From Diogma glabrata (lineage: Eukaryota; Arthropoda; Insecta; Diptera; Cylindrotomidae): a stretch of DNA of 64,000 nt. Location: contig OY856188.1 of assembly GCA_963693315.1 (NCBI GenBank), forward strand, positions 150,066,224-150,130,223. The letters are read 5' to 3'. Below, one piece after another: positions 22,100 through 34,089 of the stretch (position 1 is the stretch's first letter; each line of letters begins with the position of its first letter). Under the pieces are notes generated by a model. That model made no database searches, had not been told where the DNA came from, and was given only the letters and a program-made list of their open reading frames with translations. A program made the translations under genes and the position numbers.

Positions 22100-24838
22100 T
22101 AATTTATTTATTTATGGTTTTTTCTTTTGTTACACATTAAAAATAAAAATAAAACTTAAAATAGGTAGATTTTTTTATGAAATCTACCTAAAACAAAACA
22201 TGAATACACATTAATTGAGCTTACAATTGATTTGATTGCGCGTTAAAAGGTAAAAAGTAAAATATTTGAACATTGGGCAGTACATTTGAACATTAGATGT
22301 TTACATCGAGTGAGTCTATCCATGCTACTACGTCAGGAGTTGCAAAATGGGTGTCTGAGATGTCGCCAATGTATCGTTGAATTGGACACACAGTTGCAAT
22401 GTGTTTTATGGTTTGTTGTGGAGCTCCGCAGTCACATTGAGAGGACTCTGAAATGCCCTACTTGTAGATAGAATCAGCACAACGTCCATGATTCGTTCTT
22501 ATTCGGTTTAGTGTAGTCCAGGTATGACGTCGCAGATCGAAACTAGGTTGGGTAGAAGTCGGGCTAGTAATAGAAAGACCAGGTGTGTTGTAATAATTCC
22601 AGGAGGTGTCCCAGGCATCCAAGATATTAAAATTAGTTACCAGGTTACTGGCAGTTTTGTGGGGAGGTTTTTTTGACTTCAACCGACAACGAGCGTGGTC
22701 GCCGTAATATTCGTGCAAGGGTAACGTGATGTTGTTGGTTACCTTTCTATGTTCACACATGAGTGCATGCGAGCGTCTGAGTGCAGGTGCAGCGATATTG
22801 CTTAACACAGGGAGGTAAGGAGTGGACCTGATAGTACCACTTATAGTACGCATCGAGGCATGCAGCTAGCAGTCAACTTTTTGAGTATGTGTACTATTCA
22901 ACCAGAGTGGTGCGCCGCACTCAGCCACTGAGTAATCCAGACTTAGAGCAGTTGTTTGGAAGGTAGCTGGAGTAGCACCCCATGTCGAACCTGCCAGTTT
23001 GTGCAATATATTGTTTCTCGTTTTAAGGTAGAGTTTAAAAGAAAGAGCTCTATCGAGAGCAATGCCCAGGTACTTTTGCTATTGATTGTTTTTAGTGACA
23101 GTGCCCTTAAAAGACACTGATAGTTCGTGTTTTGCCAGTTTGTTGTTTAAGTGGAAACAAGAACTATCGATTTTACTTAGATTAGGAAATAAGTTCTACG
23201 TTCGCAAATAGTCATTTATTATCGCCAGGTCAGTTGAGAGCAAATCTTCAAAGACACCCATGTCTTTGTTTTGAGTGGCCAGGGTCCAATCCTCAGCGTA
23301 GCCAAATTTCTTTGATGTTGTGTCAGGAATATCATGGATGCATAAATTAAAAAGTAATGGCGCCAGGACGGATCCCTGTGGCAAACCATTGTTAAGCAAT
23401 TTGACCTACTACAGGAATTATTTAGATGAAATTTAAATAAACGATAACTCAGCATGTTGTTAATTAAACGTGAGATGGTGCTACAAGGTATTGAATAGCT
23501 TATATATAATCCCATTTCGCCAGACCGTGTCATATGCTGCCGTAGGATCTCTGAATACTGCGCCAGTTTTTAATTGTTTTTAATACCCAGCTTCGATATA
23601 GGATGTTAAGACGATGTTGGTCAGCGCAACTGCTATTGGGACGGAAACCAGCTTGTTCGACTGGGATCTGGCCATTCATGATGGGTGCGATACGGTTGTA
23701 TATGAGCCGTACTAGCAATTTATAGCAGCTGCTCAAAAGGACAATTGGGCGATAGCTTCCTAGTTCATTGGATGGTTTATCTGGCTTAAGTATCGCTATC
23801 AATTTCGTAATCTTAAAATGTTTTGGAAGATTGCTAGTTTCTAGGATATTCTAGAAAAATTTAGTTAGCCGTTGTTTTACATTTTTTCCAGTATTTCCAA
23901 GAAATTCTGGAAAAATACCATCGTAGTCAGCTGCTTTTCCGTTTTTTGTTTGAGACAGAGTTGATCACTACTAAAAGAGTTCGCATACTTCGATGGAGAC
24001 GAGCGATTGCGCTTTATTTCTCGTAATTTGCGTTTATTGGTTCTCTTATGAAGGCGATTAATAGAAGAACGTGACATGTTTACGATGTGATTTGCAATGT
24101 CCTCTGGATGTATTTCATTGTTAGCATGAGCGATTGAGTTTGAGCCACCCAGCTTACGAAGGAGACTCCAAGCTTCCCTGCATGAATGGGAAAAATCAAT
24201 GTTTTCAACAGCGTTAATCCACTTTTGTTTCCTCGCGGCGTCCAGTGATTAGGCCATCAGTCACGTCTGCCTCACCACTACTAAGGTACTCCTCATATAA
24301 TATATCGTTCTCTTTACTCCAGCCAGGAATGTATTCTTCACGGAAGTTTCTTGGGATGCATTTCTTAGCAGTTGAAATGATGGCTCCAACGAACCTATCG
24401 TAATTTTTAGGAATGAGTTGGATCCAGCGAATCACTGCATTCAAATCCGACCTATATTTAGCCCAGTCAGCTTTGTTAAAATTCCATCTACGTTGAGGAG
24501 TAGAGTTAACGAGTGGGATTTGGATACCTACCTTAAGAATTACTGAACGATGTTGAGAGCGTGGAAAACCTTGTAAGACAGCTCTAGATATTGGAATAGG
24601 GTTACGTTGTTCGGTTTTTGTGGAAAAACAGAGGTCGGGATTGTAATCACTTCGCCACCTAGCAGATCTTAAGATTTTCATGCCTTTCGCATCACATACC
24701 AGGAACATGTCGGCACCATCCGCCCAGTCAGTCAGTTGTATGCCATTGGGATTGTTATTTGAGGACTACAGAGTGTGATTGCAATTGAAGTCACCGAAGT
24801 AGTAGAAGTCACCAGTCACCAAAAGGTAGATATGGGTC
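22100..24838 (-). pseudogene. Dead APE-type LINE (endonuclease C-term, RT, C-terminal zinc motif)
   Basis: Reading leftward on the minus strand: an endonuclease end with GDFNCNH at about 24790 and YNPDLCF at about 24640; then YRPIVLLSSCYKLLVRLIYN (about 23750); RDPTAAYDTVW at about 23550 with the first catalytic Asp position; LPQGSVLAPLLFNLCIHDIP (about 23380-23330); and FGYAEDW at about 23300, where the catalytic YADD pair is changed to AED. A C-terminal region of 22458-22853 is followed by WGISESSQCDCGAPQQTIKH, a Cys/His motif usual at the end of such LINEs. Several frameshifts and stops break it, and the endonuclease lacks its N-terminal half, so it is 5'-truncated. The 3' UTR holds a perfect hairpin (22162-22190) and an (AAAT)n-like tail near 22100. 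CR1/Jockey group; clade not resolved. Confidence 0.8.
22162..22190 (-). promoter_or_regulatory. 3'-UTR stem-loop of the LINE
   Basis: TAGGTAGATTT / AAATCTACCTA, perfect 11-bp stem, 7-base loop, about 65 bp before the 3' tail. Stem-loops near the 3' end are known RT recognition signals in some LINEs; that role is inferred here. Confidence 0.55.
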
Positions 24839-24900
24839 ACAAGTGCGAATATAACTCGCTCGCCGAGGGTGCCTCGTTTATAATATATAAAACAGTTATT
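24838..24900 (-). repeat. Terminal piece of the GGGTTCCG-family repeat
   Basis: Carries the hairpin GCGAATATAACTCGC (24845-24859) and CTCGCCGAGGGT, the same order as the ends at 29749, 33689 and 50059. It is cut at 24838 by the 5' end of the LINE. The interior part fades out by about 24900. Confidence 0.55.
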
Positions 24901-24969
24901 TGTTTCGCTAGGACAATTATGTATGGATTTTAGGACGAGTAAAAATCTTGCGGTGCGATGCGATAGCGT

Positions 24970-26208
24970 AATCTATTATTTAATAAAATTTTAAAATATT
25001 CAACATTTAAACTGTATTTAATTTACATCTTAAACTAAATCCAGGCAACCATTTCAATTTTTTGTGAAAGAATAATAAATTATTTTGTGTATGATATTAT
25101 AGATAGCAGATGAAACGTCTATTTTCAAACAAGCTTAATCCCCTGTGAAAATGTTTTTTTTCTCTAGTGTAAAAAAATAACAAATTGTAGTTGCTTTGGT
25201 ATTTTCATATAATTCTACAAAGTTTTTAAAACAAAGCAACCATGAGAGAATAGAAAGAAATAGAATATGAATTTTAAATGTTCTTTTGTCGATTTCTAAT
25301 TTAATAATTTATAATATATAATAAATATCGTTTATATATTTACTATCAGAAAAAATATAAATTTGTTTATTTTTTGTCCTCGCTAGGACAAAAAATGATT
25401 ATTTTTGGGACTGCTCCCATGACAACTAGATGTAATACATAAATGACATATTTGATTTATTTGTAAAATTCCAAACAAAAAGTCCAATATTTTGTCCGGT
25501 TGGAGAAAAATAGTACATTTTGCTAAAAGAGATGAAAACGCTGCTTTTTCGTGAGTGAAAATTTGGTTACGAGACGCGTTAGTAAAAACGAACGTAATAG
25601 TTATTTACATATCGAGGGCTGAAAGTTGAAGATTACGCCTGTGGTTCATATTGATGACGCGAAGCGAGGGCTTTTATTGAACCAAGAGCGTAATCTTCCT
25701 TTCAGCCTGAGTGTATGTACAACGTTTTACGCAGAATTGCACAACTTAATTGTAGAATAAATCAATTTTTGAATTTTTTGAACTCGCTAGACATTTTGAA
25801 AATTATACTAAACATGCCATGATTTTCTTTATAAAGTTCATACAATAATTTATTTGTTTGTTCTAATTTTATGACTATTTTCCGGGCGATTATTTTACGG
25901 GCGGCAGAAAAATACACTAATGTTTTATATAGCAACGGCCTTTTATTTTACGGGCGTTAAGTTCAACTTTCAGTCACGGTAACTAGAATGTAAAATGTGT
26001 TTTACGATTCTTTGTGCGGAAAATGTTTTTATCCCGCGTAGGAAATACAATTTATTCCTATGCAATACAAAAATCAAAGTTTGAATAAGGAATTTTTTAT
26101 TCTTTGACAAAAAATTGAAATGGTTGCTTGGATTTAGTTTGAGATGTAAATTAAATATAATTTAAATGTTGAATACTTTAAAATCTTATTAAATAATAAT
26201 AGATTATT
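24970..26208. repeat. Inverted-repeat-bounded element, arms about 115 bp
   Basis: Left arm 24970-25085 and right arm about 26088-26208 are inverted copies (shared complement words AATTGAAATGGTTGC, TGGATTTAGTTT, AGATGTAAATTAAATA, TTTAAATGTTGAATA). The interior holds a TTTTTTGTCC/GGACAAAAAA hairpin (about 25375-25400) and the palindrome at 25617-25707. No transposase frame; likely a nonautonomous DNA element. Confidence 0.7.
25617..25707. repeat. Palindrome with two stacked stems
   Basis: GGCTGAAAG..GAAGATTACGC pairs with GCGTAATCTTC.TTTCAGCC, and inside it GGTTCA.AT pairs with ATTGAACC; the centre contains GCGAAGCGAGGG. Confidence 0.75.
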
Positions 26209-26269
26209 TTTCTTGTTTTCATGCCAAAGACCGAGTTCCCCAACGATATTGCAATTGGTATGTGTGATG

Positions 26270-26805
26270 AACAAATAGTTTATTGGGAGTCACAAGTTCC
26301 ATTGACTTACTTTGGAAGGATCATATAATGGTGATGGCAAAGATCGCGTCAAATAAATTTGGCCTCCTCAATAGATGTAAAAAATATTTAACTTTGTATC
26401 AATTAATCTCCATTTTATAAGTCCTATATTCGTTCATGTATGGAGTTTTGTTGACAAGAACTGATCTCGTTGTTTTTTTTAAATATCGTCACCAGTAGTC
26501 GTCACCTCAGTGCTGGGGTGAAATCAAATCCATCATACCTAAACCATGTTCTTTTCCCCGTTTTACTCGTTAATCAGTTAGTGGAAACATTCAAACCGCT
26601 GGGCTCACTTATTGTCATAGTGACAGAATGCATAGGGATTTCTTTATTCGTACCTCGTATAAATTGAATGCTTTGGCCGAATCAATAGTCACGGGGGCAT
26701 TTAATCCGCAAAAAATGAACCACTCAGAACGCATGTTATTGTGTGTCCTAGGTTTTAAAACTATCTATGTGTTGTGACTCATTTTGTAAATCTAATAAGA
26801 AACAC
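26270..26805 (+). pseudogene. Jockey-type LINE 3' fragment (RT C-terminus)
   Basis: Plus-strand pieces read LGVTSSIDLLWKDH and MAKIASNKFGLLNRCKKY (about 26285-26385), the 'LGVTIS.DLSWNDHV..IAK.ASKKLGFL.RCKKYFT' block downstream of the RT core. Then EIKSIIPKPCSFPRFTR (about 26521-26572), HRDFFIRTSYKLNALAESIV (26630-26690) and SERMLLCVLGFKTIYVL (26730-26775), the C-terminal tail shared with four other loci. Stops and frameshifts break it throughout. Confidence 0.75.
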
Positions 26806-26854
26806 TTTTGATTTAAAAAAAATTCAAACTTACAGATGTAAAGCAGACTACCCG

Positions 26855-27065
26855 TCATTTTGTCCAATTTTGAAATGAATCCAGATCTTCCAATTTCAAG
26901 CAAACTAGGATCGTATTGTCGCCAAACCAAAACAGGCATACGCCATTTTTTTGACTATTTATATAGAGGATAGTCCAAAACAAAACAAAAAAATTTGGGG
27001 TTTGTACAATTTGTTTTTTCGATGCATTACTTCAGACAATTGAAAATTGTGGTTAAGTAAAAATC
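26855..27065 (-). repeat. Inverted copy of the left part of the 3.4-kb repeat family
   Basis: The complement matches about 3300-3600: ATTTTGTCCAATTTGAAAT-like text next to GATCTTCC, CAAAACAAAA.AAATTTGGGGT and GATGCATTACTTCA. Divergent, with gaps. Confidence 0.55.
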
Positions 27066-29730
27066 AGAAATGTGAAACTATAATTCAATATTTTTTATGC
27101 ACATTTTTATTTTCATTTCTTCTCCTGTCATATAAAAGTATCATGTGATCCTTCTTGACCATATTTACACAATTTGCCTTTCCGTATTGTATTTTAAAAA
27201 GGTGATCTGGACTTAATACAATGTGTGGACTGTGGATCTAAGTCTAATATATAGTAATAATTATCTTTTTTCTGCTAATTTCATTTTTAAATTTCAACCC
27301 ATCTTTTCTTCATTGGTTGATTTTGAAAATAAACATTTTCTTTATGAAAAGCGTTTCCTTCCCATTTTCTAAAGTTTTTCCCTTCCCTCTCAGAGCTCGA
27401 AATTGATTTTGCCATTTTTTCCATGACCAAGTTTTAATTTTTTTCATATATTCATTACAAAGAAGCCTATCATCATAATTGCTGTCATATATTGCTTCTT
27501 TTGCTAGTATAGATTATCGGCAGTCAGAATTTGTTTTATATTTCTGTTTCTTGAGGGCGAAGCTATAATTTAATTCTGTCGGTTTTCCAATTAATTTCTT
27601 GTATCATTTGTTTTATTTCTGTGCACACTTTATTGTTATTGTTCTTATAATTATTGGTACCTGATATCTCTAGTAAATTATTAAAATTCGTTTGCCGTTA
27701 TAATTTTTTAAGCTAATATTTTCAAAGCCTTTCATATTATCCACTTTAACAATTTAACTGTCATTTCTAGATTTGGTTTATTTCGAACGTCACTGGAAAG
27801 TTTCTTCAGAAAATAACATTGCCATCAGTTAGCTAGTTATGTTTTGAAAAAACTTTCGTCAATATTATCATTAACCATATTTTGAGGTGTAGGATAACTT
27901 TTGATATCTCAAAAGATGCCATTACATTCGTATATGGTCGTTTACTAATAAATCGAAACCTATGTGCTCATTTAACTTTAAAATTAAGGTCAAATTGCAG
28001 GAAGGATTGATTTAAATTACAAAAATTCATTCAAATTTGACTAGTTTATAAGCAAGAGTAGAATAGTAGATTATGCCAAATAGAAACATTATTTGCAAAT
28101 ACAAAGCGACAAGTCTAGACAAAAAAGTGATCAATTATTGATAAAATTCCAATAAAATACCATTGTTGCTAATTGTTAATCAACTGTAAGCATTTAATAA
28201 CTGAAGTTACAAACCACCAACCAAACAACACCCGATTAAGAAAAATAATATTGACTGATATATTTTATTGTTCCAAAACCTACGATTTTTTATTTTTTTT
28301 GTGTATGTCTTGTTAACTATATCACATTTATTGGGTGTTTCTTTCGAATAAATTTACTAATAATAATAGTTAAACTAATAATAATGGGAAGAACAAAAAT
28401 TATTTTATTTTAAATTTATTATAATCTATCTACACTAAAAAATTCAAATTAATGACTAAAAGAATCATAACTGTGAAGTACAGTGAGTTTGGAGTTTTCT
28501 TGTTTATTATAGCAACAATGTTGCGATTTACGGTTTGCGATTACATAAGCGGTTTAGTTGAAGGAATATCCCGTTTTGGTTATTGTTGGGTATTTGTTAT
28601 TTGTATTTTGGTATTTGTTGTTATTGTTTGTCAAAACCGCAATATTTTCGGAAAGAATAAATTTTACTGAATATGTACTTGAAAATCGTGATTAATACCG
28701 GGACCATTAGTTTGTAGCTGAACTACCTTTTAGTTTTTCCTTATTCTCTTCCACAGTATGCAATGCAGTATCCAATGTGTGCAAAACTAAAACAAATTAC
28801 TACAATATTTAAAAACAAATATACATAATTCGAATTTCGACACTGCTCAAAATTTACTCTAAGTAGGATAACAGCCTTAATAGCATTACTTTTCTAAGGA
28901 GAGTAAGGTGAATGTTACAATTTTTTATGGAAAAACTATTTTAAAGGAATCGATTTTTGACATTTCCTCGTTATTTTTGTAAATATTCCCATTTATTTTA
29001 TTCAACAATATCTAGATATGTAGGAGAACACTTTTATCATTGCCATTACGAGGAGTGAAAGTTCGGCTTTTAACAATTTGCGACAGGCTATGCGATGCGA
29101 CAAATATTTCTGCCAGCCTTTTATTGTTATCGTCGTCGGCCGTCTTAGAACATTCTAGCCATTTGTGGTGGACATAGAATAAGGTGACCAGATTTTAGCA
29201 TAGGTTAAGCGGGATACCATTCATCAGAGGGAGGTTCTTGATTAAAAATTTAGTCTGTAACATTTTGTAAGAATTTTCATTGAATGCAAAAATAATATTG
29301 TAATATGTACATTTGTTTAAATTTGCGCACATCTTTTGATTTGCTTTAAACAGGTTATCGAAAAAACTTTATTTTTTGTCTCGAGTAGTTTCCCTTTATA
29401 TCTAGGGGTAGTTTTAAGAAATCAAGGGTTTCATATATGTTCAATTTAGTTATAGGAGTAGAAAATATACAAAAAAGGGAGATATCAACCCTCCGAGAAC
29501 ACAATCGACTTTCGTATGGTTGTTAAAGTTCAAAATAAAATTTTCAATTTTTTTTTCATAATTAAATTCTTGTTTATAACAGTGATATAATAAACAACAA
29601 GTTTGTTTTGTATTAAAAATAATTAATATATATAAAAGTGGGTGACGAAAGAGATCAGTGCATGCCTCTGGCATGTACCGATAGTGGAAATAAAAGAGCA
29701 GCAGAGGATTTGGAACTAGCAAATCAAGTA
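27066..29730. other. Long AT-rich stretch without supported gene
   Basis: No transposon motif or repeat match was found except CGAGTTTGATATCAACCCT-like text near 29480, also seen at about 34350 and 39240. A 72-codon frame at 28452-28670 has two hydrophobic segments but no context supporting a gene. Confidence 0.4.
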
Positions 29731-31037
29731 AAAAAAAGTCAGACAAGTGCGAATAAAATTCGCTCGCCAAGGGTTCCATGAATGTAAAAGAACACAATAT
29801 CAAAAATAATTGACAAAAAGTTGTGTTGTAATGTCTTTATATTGCCAGACCATGACGCATAACAAAATACATTTTTAATCGTAAATGTCAATAGTAAATT
29901 ACAATCACATATATACATTGATCAAAAATCACACCAAAAATGTTGCTTCAGGTTAAATCTTATCCATGTCTGTTTATGGTCACTCAAGAAAGATTTAATT
30001 ACTCCAGCGTGTAAATGGTTTAAATTTGATTATTTTTTCGGTCAATCAAGTGTCGAAATTTAGGGAGGTAGAGAGACTACATACTAAAAATATTTCTTTT
30101 AGAATAACACTTGAATAAGAATTGTAATGTTTCTTAAATTAATTGCTCCTTCATATGACACCCAACTCATTTGGGTCAAAAATGGCTTTTTACTCTCCGC
30201 ACACCCATCCCCTAAACACAAAGAAATATATTTATTTGAGACTTCGCTATGATTTTCATTCAAAATTTACCAACCTTCCTGTCTTGATTTCGCTTGGGTC
30301 AAATAAGATTTTTTTTTACCCTCTTCACCCCCGTCCCCTAAACGCACAGAAATATAATTATTTGAGACTTCGCTATAATTTTCATACAAAACTTACCGAA
30401 TTTCCTAACTCTGTGAATTTTTACAAATTTTTCTGTCAATCAGTGTCGAAACGTAGGGGGTGGACGGTCTGAGTTTTGCACTTTTTTGACAATAACTCAA
30501 AAACTGTGCACCGCAAAATTTAAAAAAAAATTGAATTGATTTCTAAATTGGGTGCTCTTTCAAATGACACCCCACTCACTTGGGTCAAAAAAGGTTTTTT
30601 TACCCTCTTCACCCTCGTCCCCTAAACACACAGAAATATATTTATTTGAGACTTCGCTATAATTTTCATTCAAAATTTATCAAACTTCCTAAATCTGTGA
30701 ATTTTTTACAAATTTTTCTGTCAATCAGTGTCAAAACGTATGGGGAGGGGGGAAACGGTCTGAATTTTGCACTTTTTTGACCATAACTCAAAAACTGTGC
30801 ACCGCAAAATTCTAAAAAAAATTGCAATGATTTCTAAATTAGGTGCTCTTTCAAATAACACCCAAATCGCTTGGGTTAAAAATGTTTTTTTTTTTTACCA
30901 TCTCTACCCCCGTCCCCTAAACACACAGAAATATAATTATTTGAGACTTCGCTCTAATTTTCATTCAAAATTTGACAAACTTCCAAACTCTGTGAATTTT
31001 TAAAAATTTTTCTGTCAATCAGTAGCGAAACGTAGGG
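29731..31037 (-). repeat. GGGTTCCG-family repeat, truncated copy with internal array
   Basis: On the minus strand it ends with CCCTTGGCGAGCGAATTTTA-type text, the hairpin GCGAATAAAATTCGC (29749-29763 as read on plus) and GTCTGAC. Inside are at least three units of about 290 bp carrying TTGACCCAAGTGAGTGGGGT, TTTTTGAGTTAT and TTTCTGTGTGTTTAGGGGAC. It is cut at 31037 inside a unit by the inverted Jockey ORF1 fragment. Roughly 90% identical, by eye, to the complement of the array at 32260-33720. Confidence 0.85.
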
Positions 31038-31290
31038 GTTGCTTTAATTCTTGTTCTATAATTGTGTTATCTATTTCAGGTAATCCAAATAAAACAAAGC
31101 GTATTGTTTTGTTTTCTTCAAGTTCAAACGTAAAGAACTCACTCTTTGTGTTATCAAGTTCTTTAGATAATAATAAAAAATGATTCATCGAATAACAAAA
31201 TATTTTTGTACCATTTGATTGTATTTTCACGTTATATTGATTAATTTTTAGTTTTTTTATTAAATTATGAATTTCCGTATTTTTCAATTG
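31038..31290 (-). pseudogene. Jockey ORF1 fragment, inverted 5' half
   Basis: The minus-strand frame (31015-31287) encodes EIHNLIKKLKINQYNVKIQS, then FFTFELEENKTIRFVLFGLP and EQELKQ. It matches the pre-zinc-knuckle domain of the full Jockey ORF1 at 34743 (EIHKTMKELNISKYNIQIMS ... YTLEENRFVKFVLCGLHDMD ... VKKSLEN). The homology stops exactly where the plus-strand fragment at 31300 takes over. Catalytic content: none (gag-like RNA-binding protein). Confidence 0.8.
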
Positions 31291-31470
31291 TGATATAACG
31301 GCTAGGATTAAACCCTTTAAAAATTACACAAACTAGACCAAAACAATCAAGAACCAGTGATAACTGCATATATTTTGGTACATTCAAAAAAGGTTCCATA
31401 ACTTTAAATCAACTAAGAGAATACAAACATATCTATCACCCGATATGTAAGTGGGAAAATGTTGTTATTA
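31291..31470 (+). pseudogene. Jockey ORF1 fragment, following half in direct orientation
   Basis: Plus-strand codons read GLNPLKITQTRPKQSRTSDN and CIYFGTFKKGSITLNQLREY, ending KWENV. They match the segment of the 34743 ORF1 that immediately follows SLEN (GLSPINVWKT ... LYFVAFKKGSMSLNQLKN ... CRWE). The zinc knuckles are not reached; a TA-target element begins at 31474. Confidence 0.75.
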
Positions 31471-31473
31471 TTA

Positions 31474-33934
31474 CCCGAGCAGAAATTACTTAGGGAAAAC
31501 CGGAGTCAGGGCAAGATCAGGGCCAGGTCAGTCCTACAAGGGCAATCCCTATTAGAGCAATTTTATAGTTGACATGGTATCTTCGGATATTCAAAGAGTC
31601 TGAATAATGAATATTTCATATTTAGTGTGCTAAACATGTCTAACTAATTAATAAAAAAAAAAAAATTGATGTGGGCCTGATTTAAAATACCCTTTTAGGG
31701 TTAACCTTATTTGAATATATCCGGCCCTGATCAGGTTTTTCGTATTTGACCCTAGCTGAAATTTCATTTGGTTAAAGTTCACTAGAGTATAATCCATTTT
31801 AGAAGTATATAGTTAAAATCGTTTCATGTATGTTTTAGTTATCGTTTCTCAGCTAAAAGACTATAATAATAGTGATGGTGGTATGTCTGTTTAATTTTTT
31901 CCATTGTAATTTTTTAGGGTTCCGTTTTTTATACGGAACACTATTGGTGAGTTTTTCACATTATATCGATTATCCGGTAAACTATAAATGCTATGGACCT
32001 GAAATTTGAGGTGCGTATAAAACTAATCTGTCCACATGTTAATGATGAATACAAATAAAACTAAAGTGGTTTTCGTTTGGTTTACAGGAGTACGATGTGA
32101 GACCTTTGAGAAAATACATTTTTTTAAAGATTCAAGTAGGGTATCATATGAAAGGGCTTCATTTCAGTATTCTTTAAAAATTTATTTTGGAATTTTACAC
32201 CTTACCATTTTTTGTATAATTTTGGATAATGACGTTTTTTTCGTGTTTTCTTACCTCGATTAGCTCCGAACCTAACTGATCGAAAATTTTCAAATGTATT
32301 TGGAATGATTGAAAAATTAGTACGTTTTTAATAAAAAATTTAAAAAATTGTCATATTCTCATAATTAGATTAGGGGTGGAAATGAGGAGGGGTAAAAACA
32401 CTATTTAAAATGGCGTCAAGTGGGGTGTCATTTGAAAGAGCACTTTATTTAGAAAACATAGCAATTTTTTTTAGAATTTTGCGATGCACAGTTTTTGAAT
32501 TATTTTTAAAAAAGTGCGACTATCAGACCGTTCCCCCCATCCCATACGTTTCGAAACTGATTGACAGAAAATTTTGTAAAAATTCACAGAGTTAGGAAAT
32601 TCGGTAAATTTTGTATGAAAATTATACCGAGGTCTCAAATAATTATATTTCTGTGTGTTTAGGGGACCGGTGTAAAGAGGGTATGAAAAAATCTTTTTTG
32701 ACCCAAGCGAGTGGGGTGTCATTTGAAAGAGAACCTAATTTAAAATTCGTTGCAATTTTTTTTAGAATTTTGCGGTGCACAGATTTTGAGTTATGGACAA
32801 AAAAGTGCAAAATCCAGACCGTTCCTCCCCCTACGTTTCGACACTGATTGATAGACAAATTTGTAAAAATTCACAGAGCTAGGAAATTTGGTAAATTTTG
32901 TATGAAAATTATAGCGAAGTCTCAAATAATTATATTTCTGTGTGTTTAGGGGACGGGAGTAAAGAGGAAAAAAAAAACCTTTTTTGACCCAAGCGAGTGG
33001 GGTGTCATTTGAAAGAGCACCTAATTTAGAAATCATTGCAATGTTTTTTAGAACTGTGCGATGCACAGTTTTTGAGTTATTGTTAAAAAAGTGCAAAGTT
33101 AAGATGGTTTCGCTCCCTACGTTTCGACGATGATTGACAGAAAAATTTGAAAAAATTCACAGAGACGGGAAAATATGTAAATTTTGAATGAAAATCATAG
33201 CGAAGTCTCAAATAACTATATTTCTGTGTGTTTAGGGGATGGGTGTGCGGGGAGTAAAAAAACCATTTTTGACCCAAGCGAGTCCTTAAGGAGCACTTAA
33301 TTTAAGAAACATTACAATTTTTTTTAGAACTTTGCAGTGCATAGTTTTTGTGTTATTGAAAAAAAATATTTTTAGTATGTAGCCTCTCCACCCCCCTAAA
33401 TTTCAACACTTGATTGACCGAAAAAATAATCAAATTTAAACCATTTACAAGCTGGTGTAATTGAATCTTTCTTGAGTTACCATAAACATCTATGGATGAG
33501 ATTTAACCTAAAGTAACATTTTTTGAGTCATTTTTGATCAATGTAGATTTGATTTACTATTGACATTTACGATTAAACATTTATTTTGTTATGCGTCTAT
33601 GGTCTGGAAATATAAAGACATTACAACACAACTTTTTGTCAATAATTTTTGATATTGTGTTCTTTTACATTCACGGAACCCTTGACGAGCGAATTTTATT
33701 CGCACTTGTCTGACTTTTTATTTTAATTTGATTATTTATGTATATAATATATATCAGGGTCTGGTCCGGATATCCCAATCAGGGTCTGATCCGATTATCC
33801 CAATCAGGACCTGATACGGCAAAAACGTTACACTCATGCTCAGGGCCCAATCAGGCTACCCTACCAATGCCTGATCCGGACTAGGGCAAACCTGATCAGG
33901 ACCTTACTTGAGCCCTGACAAATATCTGCTCGGG
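31474..33934. mobile_element. TA-target nonautonomous element (CTGATC subfamily) carrying an insertion
   Basis: Terminal inverted repeats CCCGAGCAGA.AT / AT.TCTGCTCGGG flanked by TA (31472-31473, 33935-33936). Subterminal zones are full of CAGGG.CTGATC/GATCAGG words (31500-31570, 31720-31745, 33755-33920). The central part (31790-31890) matches 12900-12960 and 15310-15400, so this is a diverged relative of the 12.5/15.1-kb elements with a different subterminal word. It is split by the GGGTTCCG-family element at about 31914-33720. Confidence 0.8.
31914..33720 (+). mobile_element. GGGTTCCG-family element with internal about 290-bp array
   Basis: Begins TTAGGGTTCCGT and ends ACGGAACCC...GAGCGAATTTTATTCGC (hairpin 33689-33703), then ACTTGTCTGAC followed by T-run. 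Three or more tandem units with GTGGGGTGTCATTTGAAAGA at 32412, 32711 and 32998. The start and end resemble lepidopteran GGGTTCCGT...CGGAACCCT repeats that I recall. No coding capacity. It sits inside the TA-target element. Confidence 0.8.
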
Positions 33935-34089
33935 TATTTTATTCTTATTATTTTATGTTTTGTAATTTTTTATAAAAAATTATCAAACATTTAAATTTTA
34001 ATTATTTTTATTTCAATTTTCAATTTTAACACATTTTTCTCAATAAAATGATATGAAGTTTTTTTAAACCAAACCCTTTAAACGTTTTC

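Noticed and set aside
28452..28670. 72-codon open frame with two hydrophobic stretches
   Set aside because: Length and hydrophobicity are expected by chance in T-rich DNA; no splice, promoter or similarity evidence.
30143..33277. Many short open frames with the repeated text YNYLRLRYNFHTKF
   Set aside because: They are frames through the about 290-bp satellite units; the same text recurs because the DNA recurs. Not genes.
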